DNA of 6,789 nucleotides from CAIRNS01 sp049508565 (GTDB lineage Bacteria > Elusimicrobiota > Endomicrobiia > Endomicrobiales > CAIRNS01). Positions 1 to 4,939 of this stretch are shown piece after piece. Each line of letters opens with the position of its first letter. The stretch's first letter is position 1. The notes under the pieces are model-generated. The model was not told the DNA's origin and ran no database searches. It saw nothing but the letters and a program-made list of their open reading frames with translations. The position numbers and the translations under genes are program-made. Location of the stretch: assembly GCA_049508565.1 (NCBI GenBank), contig JBELAT010000121.1, positions 1-6,789 on the forward strand, written 5' to 3'.

Positions 1-10
1 TCATTGAAAA

Positions 11-48
11 ACCAGACCTATTCTGGTATACTGCTATTACTGGTATAC
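11..48. repeat. Paired CTGGTATAC boxes upstream of the porin gene (possible operator)
   Basis: CTGGTATAC occurs twice, at 23-31 and 40-48, as a direct repeat with a 17-base period. Each copy contains the palindrome GTATAC. ACCAG at 11-15 is complementary to CTGGT at 23-27 (and to the second copy at 40-44), so a short hairpin could form. A second, weaker pair, AATACG at 63-68 and 78-83, follows with a 15-base period. The boxes lie about 60 bases upstream of the predicted porin promoter, a position suited to an activator or repressor site. No known regulator was recognised; the operator role is inference. Confidence 0.3.
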
Positions 49-107
49 AGCTAGTACCCTTTAATACGAGTTTAGCCAATACGCAATAAAAATTGATAAT
101 ATCCTGC

Positions 108-137
108 TTAACAAGAAAATGAGGTCAGGTTAATAAT
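108..137 (+). promoter_or_regulatory. Predicted sigma-70-type promoter of the porin gene
   Basis: TTAACA at 108-113 matches the -35 consensus at five of six positions. AATAAT at 132-137 matches the -10 consensus at five of six positions, and the spacer is 18 bases. Transcription would begin near base 144, giving a leader of about 27 bases before the start codon. The region is AT-rich, so chance matches are possible. Confidence 0.4.
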
Positions 138-163
138 ATAGAAGAAAAAAATTTCTTTATTGT

Positions 164-170
164 AGGGGGG
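164..170 (+). promoter_or_regulatory. Ribosome binding site of the porin gene (AGGGGGG)
   Basis: A purine run, AGGGGGG, directly abuts the first of two consecutive ATG codons (171 and 174). Spacing from the AGG core is about 4 bases to the first ATG and 7 to the second. The second ATG therefore fits at least as well and gives a standard MKK signal-peptide start. The two choices differ by one Met. Confidence 0.55.
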
Positions 171-1436
171 ATGATGAAGAAAGTTTTGTTAGCGCCACTG
201 TTAAGTGTGTGCTTGCTATTGACTACAAACGGAACGTATTTTGCAGCCGACTTGAATTTACAAGACAACAGTTATGATGTTAAAGTCGGAGGGTCGCTCG
301 CCTTTTACCTGTATGATCAGGTACACTATACGAACAATGGCGGGCAATTTGGTATGACTGATTCAAATGCCGATACATCGATTAACTCATTCTGGTTGTT
401 TTTGTCAAAGAAGATATCGGAAACGGTCTCAGTGCATGTAGAACCATTAGTTTATGGCCAGACGGGAGCAACGCCTCAGCCGCTTACTGCTTTTTCAGCG
501 CAAGAACCAACCCCTAACGACGGCACCGTTCCCGGCAACAATTTAGGGGCACTTCAAGCATCAAATCCTAACCTCTACAATCAGGTCCAACGGCAACTAG
601 ATAACTATTATAATAGTCCTTACATAGCATTGGGTGATAACCCTTATTCACAAGCAGCGGGTGTGCTGACTTTTAAGAGAGCCACTTTGGATCTTGAACT
701 TCCGTGGGAAATGGAATTGAGCCTTGGTCGCATGGCACCGCTTCTTACTGAAGAATATGGCGACAACCTCTTCTGGAATGAGGATTTAACCGCCAGCACT
801 TCCATTCTCAGCTTTTTTTCAGGTTTCTGGGAGGATACCGGCGCGGAACTCTACAAAAACTTCGAAATCGGTGATGTATCACTTCCCGTGTACGCATATG
901 TTCTCAATGGCACCATGTTTATGCAAGCCATTCATCGATCGAAAGCGGTAGCTGTTCACTTAGCACCTCAATACGGTAACCTGAAATTAATGGTATCTGC
1001 TTATAGCGGTAACTGGGATATCGATGACCTACATAATCAAACACGGTATGTTGCCGGGTTTGCCTACAAACTGGGCAAAGCATCGGTTCGTGCCGAATAC
1101 TATACCGGGACGTGGGATGATGTTGTTTTCCTTCAAGATATGATTATCAAAAATATTACGTCGACCGGTTACTATGTTAAGTTCTTTTACAACATTGCAC
1201 CCCGGGTTACTGGTATAGTTCGCTATGATTATCTTGATAACGATTTTTCGGGATATTACTGGCCGGTTACCCAGGTGGGGGAGACCTATTCAACATTATC
1301 CCCGACCCTCAAGATCAACGTTGCTGAATCTACAGACCTCATGATCACCTACCAGATGGGCGACAATAAGATGAAAGACGGCTCTTTAGAAACGATCTAT
1401 GACGAGTTGTATATAGGAAGCAGAGTAACATTTTAA
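171..1436 (+). CDS. Porin-like outer-membrane beta-barrel protein
   Basis: This 421-residue protein starts with a clear Sec signal peptide: Met-Met-Lys-Lys, a hydrophobic core at residues 5-17, and likely cleavage around Ala25/Ala26. The rest alternates polar and hydrophobic residues in strands rich in Tyr, Trp and Phe, with Gly/Asn/Asp turns. It ends in a terminal Phe (GSRVTF), the usual C-terminal signal for barrel assembly. Residues 95-160, rich in Pro, Asn and Gln, look like a long surface loop or plug. Spacing and style resemble OprO/OprP-type or other specific porins, but I cannot fix a family or substrate. It likely forms a pore in the outer membrane. It has its own predicted promoter and lies 89 bases upstream of the FMN_bind gene, so co-regulation with the flavin genes is possible but unproven. 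No frameshift or truncation is seen. Confidence 0.75.
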   Translation: MMKKVLLAPLLSVCLLLTTNGTYFAADLNLQDNSYDVKVGGSLAFYLYDQVHYTNNGGQFGMTDSNADTSINSFWLFLSKKISETVSVHVEPLVYGQTGATPQPLTAFSAQEPTPNDGTVPGNNLGALQASNPNLYNQVQRQLDNYYNSPYIALGDNPYSQAAGVLTFKRATLDLELPWEMELSLGRMAPLLTEEYGDNLFWNEDLTASTSILSFFSGFWEDTGAELYKNFEIGDVSLPVYAYVLNGTMFMQAIHRSKAVAVHLAPQYGNLKLMVSAYSGNWDIDDLHNQTRYVAGFAYKLGKASVRAEYYTGTWDDVVFLQDMIIKNITSTGYYVKFFYNIAPRVTGIVRYDYLDNDFSGYYWPVTQVGETYSTLSPTLKINVAESTDLMITYQMGDNKMKDGSLETIYDELYIGSRVTF

Positions 1437-1445
1437 TTAAACGAT

Positions 1446-1473
1446 TTTCTGTTGGCAGGGTGAAACTTTTTTT
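1446..1473 (+). terminator. Weak terminator-like hairpin with T-run after the porin gene
   Basis: TTTC at 1446-1449 can pair with GAAA at 1462-1465, and TG at 1450-1451 with CA at 1456-1457 around a TTGG loop; a GGGT bulge interrupts the stem. Seven T residues follow at 1467-1473. The stem is short and AT-rich, so at best it would attenuate transcription between the porin and FMN_bind genes. The same stretch includes TTGGCA (1452-1457), which could instead be a -35 element with CAAAAT (1474-1479) as a weak -10. Confidence 0.2.
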
Positions 1474-1525
1474 CAAAATTCTACGAACCGGTGAGACGTG
1501 CTACCCATTTAAACAACGTCAATGA

Positions 1526-2131
1526 ATGGAGAGTTATTTGACGTATTTTAGAATGCGTTTATTAACCCTCGGACTCTGCATGCTCTGTTTTTGTGCCAAT
1601 GGGCAAGCGATACGATATATGACAATCCCGGAAGGGTTGAAATCGGTTTTCCCTGAAGCCGACAAAATTATCACCGTACAAAAGAATATCGATGACGATC
1701 AGCGAGAGAGAGTAAAGAAAAAACTTGGCGGAAAGTTTTCTGATTGGCGGGCTGCCCCTGGAAGCGATAGCGGGACTCAACAACAGCAGTATACATTTTA
1801 TATTGCGTTTAAAGAAGAAAGAAAAATTGCAGTGGCCTTTGTAGAAGTACAACCGGGAAGATGGGGGCCGATGGAGATCATGATAGTTCTGTGGAATGAT
1901 GGGTCAGTAAAAAATGCCATAGTATTAAGTCATAATGACACGAAAGCGCGCCCTGTGTGCCGCAAATCGTTTTTGAATCAATTTAAAGATAAAACGACCG
2001 CGGATCCGATCACTATAGATAAAGATATTTATGCCGTTACAGGAGCAACTGTTTCTTCCAGTGCCGTTGCGTTTGCTGTTAAGAAAGCCATTGTTCTCTA
2101 TCAAGAATTTTTCCTTAACGGTGCGAGTTAA
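1526..2131 (+). CDS. Exported FMN-binding-domain protein (probable covalent flavoprotein)
   Basis: This 201-residue protein has a signal peptide: Arg9 and Arg11, a hydrophobic core at 12-23, and probable cleavage after ANGQA near residue 28. No convincing lipobox precedes its cysteines, so it is probably soluble in the periplasm or membrane-tethered by an uncleaved helix. A single FMN_bind domain, as in RnfG/NqrC and the Listeria carrier PplA, fills residues 80-195. It includes the WNDGSVKNAIVLSHNDT strand region (123-139) and ends with VTGATVSSSAV at 171-181. In this family ApbE links FMN through a phosphoester to the Thr after Ala, here Thr175. The Asp usually three residues before the motif's first Ser/Thr is Tyr169 here. 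The likely role is periplasmic one-electron carrier and substrate of the ApbE encoded downstream. Its start is uncertain: ATG 1526 lacks a Shine-Dalgarno, while TTG 1538 has GGAGAG at good spacing and would remove four residues. Confidence 0.82.
   Translation: MESYLTYFRMRLLTLGLCMLCFCANGQAIRYMTIPEGLKSVFPEADKIITVQKNIDDDQRERVKKKLGGKFSDWRAAPGSDSGTQQQQYTFYIAFKEERKIAVAFVEVQPGRWGPMEIMIVLWNDGSVKNAIVLSHNDTKARPVCRKSFLNQFKDKTTADPITIDKDIYAVTGATVSSSAVAFAVKKAIVLYQEFFLNGAS
1528..1540 (+). promoter_or_regulatory. Shine-Dalgarno GGAGAG favouring a TTG start at 1538
   Basis: GGAGAG at 1528-1533 lies four bases before an in-frame TTG codon at 1538. The upstream ATG at 1526 overlaps this site and has no purine-rich motif before it. 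Starting at TTG would give a shorter, more typical signal peptide. This is inference from spacing only. Confidence 0.4.
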
Positions 2132-2312
2132 TAAAAGCTATTAAATATCAATGTTATGTCACCTGTAGAAACATGCCACAAGACGTTGATGAGTGTACCA
2201 TTAACATAAATGCCTTTTCCTGTTCCTGTCGACTCTATATATAACTTTCTATGAATTTTTATGGCCGCTGTACACCTTTATAGTAAATAAGGCGTCGCGT
2301 GGATGTTCAACG
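2132..2312. other. 181-base intergenic region between FMN_bind and NusG-II genes
   Basis: No coding sequence of credible length was found on either strand. It contains a tandem TTCCTG repeat (2217-2228) and an AT-rich TATATATAA tract (2236-2244) that could serve as a -10 region (TATAAC at 2240-2245), but the matching -35 position (TTCCTG) is poor. The gap is long compared with the 10-19-base gaps downstream. A separate promoter for the 2313-4929 genes probably sits here, without a clear consensus. No FMN riboswitch or strong terminator hairpin was recognised. Confidence 0.3.
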
Positions 2313-2687
2313 ATGAAATACGGTCTCAGTTTTGGTGATAAATGGCTTATTGCAGTAATCGTTATCATATCGATGGTAGTGCCACTATCAATAAGCTTTG
2401 TGGGTACAAGCGCTCACACAGCACAGGTTTTTGAGCAGGGAACGCTTATTAAAGTAATTGATTTGAGCAAAGACTCCGAGTCGACGTTAAAGCTTCACCA
2501 TGGTTTTATTGTTGTGCAAGTAAAGCAGGGGAAAATCCGTGCGCGTAAATGCAGTTGTCCTGAAAAAGTGTGTATCGGTATGGGATGGATTAGTAAGTCA
2601 GGACAAAGTATTGTCTGTGTTCCCAATAAATTATTAATTGAAGTTCGCGGGTCAGAAAACGCAGACTATGACGCTGTAACCTATTGA
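2313..2687 (+). CDS. NusG domain II-containing membrane-anchored protein (EetA-like)
   Basis: This 124-residue protein has one N-terminal membrane segment (about residues 11-30), followed by an extracytosolic NusG-domain-II-type beta domain (about 40-115). Despite the Pfam name, it has no NGN or KOW transcription-factor part and is not a transcription elongation factor. The signature region carries Cys80, Cys82 and Cys87, then GWISKSGQSIVCVPN with Cys102 (residues 91-105) and a final hydrophobic strand. This matches the small anchored NusG_II proteins that accompany flavin-export and flavinylation genes, such as EetA in the Listeria extracellular electron transfer locus. Their biochemical role is unknown. 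The cysteines could form a disulfide or bind a metal. GGA upstream is a weak ribosome site about ten bases from ATG 2313. The next gene starts 19 bases after the stop, so the two are almost certainly co-transcribed. Confidence 0.82.
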   Translation: MKYGLSFGDKWLIAVIVIISMVVPLSISFVGTSAHTAQVFEQGTLIKVIDLSKDSESTLKLHHGFIVVQVKQGKIRARKCSCPEKVCIGMGWISKSGQSIVCVPNKLLIEVRGSENADYDAVTY

Positions 2688-2706
2688 CTCACACCCTGGG
2701 AGTGTA

Positions 2707-3912
2707 ATGAACAACGATATTTTGTTTAGAAAGATTTCATTATTAGCAGCGTGCGCCTGCGTTCTGCAGATCATGGAATCTTTTATACCCCTGCCGTTTC
2801 CGGGTATAAAACTTGGTTTGGCAAATCTGATAACCTTAATAACGCTGGTTACCATCGGGTTTCAAGCAAGTCTGTACGTTTCTATAATCCGTATTGTGAT
2901 GAGTTCTTTTATTCTGGGTAGTTTTCTGTCACCAACTTTTATATTAAGTTTCACCGGCGGGCTCGTCAGCACCCTTGCAATGGGGTTGTTCTTTGTATTA
3001 AATAAGAAATCTCAGTTCCTGAGTCTCATAGGCATAAGTATTATCGGCGCACTGGTCCATAACGTTACTCAGCTGAGCCTAGTATTTTTATTTTTTCAAG
3101 GAAACAGAGGGATTTTGTGGCTCGTTCCCTGGTTAGGCTTTAGCGCCATTGTAATGGGATATGTAACAGGATTAGTAGCGAGTCGTGTTCTCAAAAAAAT
3201 GGAAAATATATCTCATCAGACACAGTATTCCTCTAGAGAAAAATCCCTTCACTGCGAACACATGCGCCCGCAACAAACACCCCTTCCATCGTCTGTGGTC
3301 TCCCGGCTGCCGGGCATGTTTAAAATTGTTCTGTTTCTGGGATGCGTGACGTTTGTCATGATAACACACAACTTCTATTGTTTGGGTATGCTTTTGTGTG
3401 TAGCCGCAGCGACAATGATGTGTGCCGGGATATCTCCGGTTCTATTAGTGAGCCGCTTAAAGAAAATATCGTTGTTGCTCGTATTTTCTTTTATATTTAA
3501 TGTCCTGTTCTCGCGGGGTGGAAATGTTCTCTATCAGGTCGGTTTTATTGTGGTTACTTCACGAGGACTTGAAGCCGGGGCGCTGGTATGTTCCCGGCTT
3601 ATACTGTTTATCGTGTGTGCTTTTATAATCATAAAAACAACGCCCGCCGACGAACTTATGCGCGTATTAAAAAAATTAATATCTCCTCTGATCTTTTTGG
3701 GATGTAATACCGAGCAGTTGATAAACCGAATAGAATTGTCATGGCGATCAATGCCTTTTTTGTGGAATCGCATGCAGAGTATGATCAGGCCTGCTCGAAA
3801 AGCGGGAAATAAAATAGGTTTCAAATATGCTATCAGTGCCGCCACCAGGGCTATTGTTGCGATCATGATGCATGTCGAAAGTGAAGCGGCACATGGTGTT
3901 TCACGTAAATAA
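2707..3912 (+). CDS. Fused ECF-type flavin transporter: Gx_transp (EetB-like) plus CbiQ/EcfT (FmnA-like) modules
   Basis: This 401-residue polytopic membrane protein has two modules. Residues 1-165 match the Gx_transp family (often mislabelled heptaprenyl diphosphate synthase component I). Its hallmark is ESFIPLPFPGIKLGLAN at 24-40, and about five membrane helices follow. A hydrophilic linker spans 168-203. Residues 204-401 resemble ECF transporter T components (CbiQ/EcfT): several membrane helices, then TTPADELMRVLKKLISPL (311-328), SWRSMPFLW (345-353) and a cytoplasmic coupling-helix region. In Listeria the corresponding proteins, EetB and FmnA, are separate and needed to export flavin for ApbE-dependent flavinylation. 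Here they appear as one polypeptide, so flavin export is the inferred function. The two Ala-Arg-Gly-like ATPase-coupling motifs look altered: ARK (363-365) and AHG (395-397). No ATPase gene is present. A strong GGGAG site precedes ATG 2707, and the apbE gene begins 18 bases after the stop. Confidence 0.82.
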   Translation: MNNDILFRKISLLAACACVLQIMESFIPLPFPGIKLGLANLITLITLVTIGFQASLYVSIIRIVMSSFILGSFLSPTFILSFTGGLVSTLAMGLFFVLNKKSQFLSLIGISIIGALVHNVTQLSLVFLFFQGNRGILWLVPWLGFSAIVMGYVTGLVASRVLKKMENISHQTQYSSREKSLHCEHMRPQQTPLPSSVVSRLPGMFKIVLFLGCVTFVMITHNFYCLGMLLCVAAATMMCAGISPVLLVSRLKKISLLLVFSFIFNVLFSRGGNVLYQVGFIVVTSRGLEAGALVCSRLILFIVCAFIIIKTTPADELMRVLKKLISPLIFLGCNTEQLINRIELSWRSMPFLWNRMQSMIRPARKAGNKIGFKYAISAATRAIVAIMMHVESEAAHGVSRK

Positions 3913-3930
3913 CCTCGTTGAGGAGTAATT

Positions 3931-4929
3931 ATGATAGCACGGAAGTTTTTATTGATGGGCTGCGTTAGTATTGTTCTTATTTCAGGATGTAATAAACCGC
4001 CTCTTTCAGAAACACGATTTTTGTTCGATACGCACGTCAAAATAGTTATTCCGGCCGAAGAAAAAGATGCCCGGATTGCCATTGAAAAAGGGTTGCAACG
4101 CATGGAGGATATAGAAAAGAAGTTTGATGTTCATAAAACCTCCAGCCCTTTTTTCAAATTTAACAATTACGGAACACCTATGCATGACAAGGAAATCGCT
4201 GACCTCATGAGAACGTGTTGTTTAATCGCACAAAAAAGCGATGGCCTGTTTGATCCGACGGTCTTTCCGCTCGTTAAGCTGTGGGGATTTTTTGAGCCAG
4301 ACACCCCTTCTCTTCCTTCAGACAGAGCCATCAAGCAATGTCTCAAGCGTGTGGGTTATGACAAGCTCATTATCAGCTCCGACACCGTTTCCCCCGGGTA
4401 TAAAGGTGTGGCAGTGGATATGGGAGGAATCATCCCGGGGTATGCGGGGGATGAAGTGGTAAAAGTACTTAAAAATATGGGCATAAAATCTGCTTTGATC
4501 GACACCGGCGGCGAAATTTATGCACTGGGCACTATCCACCATAAGCCGTGGAGGATAGGATTAAAAAATCCCCGGGGTGAAGGAATCATCGGTGTCATAG
4601 AGGCTTCAAACAAGGCTGTTGTTACTTCGGGCGATTATGAGCGATTTTTTGAAAAAGATGGCAGGCGCTATCATCATATACTCAATCCGAAAACCGGATA
4701 TCCTTCTCAGGGAATCGCCAGTGTAACAACTATCGGCCCTAATGACACGTGGTCTGATGCCTGGGGAAAAGTTATATTTCTTGCAGGAGGGGTCACCGAA
4801 GGATTCAATACATTGAAAAAAATCCCAGGGTATGAAGCAGTTATAGTAACCACTGATAGCAAAATCCTGTTTTCGCCCGGGCTGCAAAACAAATTTAAGA
4901 AAACGCCGCCGGCTGCGTCACAAGAATAA
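3931..4929 (+). CDS. apbE: FAD:protein FMN transferase, ApbE family lipoprotein (FmnB-like)
   Basis: This 332-residue protein is the normal length for ApbE. It has a lipoprotein signal with lipobox LISGC, so Cys20 should be lipidated and the enzyme anchored to a membrane facing the periplasm. The enzyme transfers FMN from FAD to a Thr (or Ser) of a target protein, using Mg2+. Family motifs run in order: ETRFLFDT (27-34), DGLFDPTV with LWGF (104-120), VDMGGIIPGYAGD (162-174), DTGGEIYALG (191-200), SGDYERFF (233-240), the His249-containing HHILNPKTGYP (248-258) and SDAWGK (275-280). Two usually conserved residues differ: Pro169 replaces the Lys of GGIxKGY, and Lys280 replaces the metal-binding Thr four residues after Asp276. 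AGGAG at 3921-3925 is a strong ribosome site. The upstream FMN_bind protein is its probable substrate; the transporter fusion probably supplies flavin. The family call is firm. Full activity is less certain because of the two substitutions. Confidence 0.9.
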   Translation: MIARKFLLMGCVSIVLISGCNKPPLSETRFLFDTHVKIVIPAEEKDARIAIEKGLQRMEDIEKKFDVHKTSSPFFKFNNYGTPMHDKEIADLMRTCCLIAQKSDGLFDPTVFPLVKLWGFFEPDTPSLPSDRAIKQCLKRVGYDKLIISSDTVSPGYKGVAVDMGGIIPGYAGDEVVKVLKNMGIKSALIDTGGEIYALGTIHHKPWRIGLKNPRGEGIIGVIEASNKAVVTSGDYERFFEKDGRRYHHILNPKTGYPSQGIASVTTIGPNDTWSDAWGKVIFLAGGVTEGFNTLKKIPGYEAVIVTTDSKILFSPGLQNKFKKTPPAASQE

Positions 4930-4939
4930 AGGATACAAA

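Noticed and set aside
3..89. Open frame on the + strand that could be the tail of an upstream gene (stop TAA at 87-89)
   Set aside because: Only 28 codons are visible, without a recognisable family. Another frame is also open to 54, so coding status cannot be judged.
1453..1470. Sigma-54 promoter starting with TGGCAG before the FMN_bind gene
   Set aside because: The -24 GG element matches, but the -12 position reads AACT instead of TTGC, so the essential GC dinucleotide is missing.
1437..1525. FMN (RFN) riboswitch, suggested by GGGTGAAA and CGGTGAGA fragments near flavin-related genes
   Set aside because: The gap is 89 bases, shorter than the roughly 140-base element. The conserved ACCGGCGGT block and the ordered helices are absent.
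2313..2687. Transcription antitermination factor NusG
   Set aside because: Only the domain-II-like part is present, behind a membrane anchor. The NGN domain is absent and the neighbours point to flavin trafficking.
2707..3210. Heptaprenyl diphosphate synthase component I
   Set aside because: That is a common legacy label for Gx_transp proteins. The sequence is a polytopic membrane module of transporter type without prenyltransferase motifs.
3534..4103. 189-codon open frame on the - strand
   Set aside because: It lies opposite the transporter fusion and apbE genes, crosses their junction, and its translation shows no recognisable family features. It is a shadow frame.
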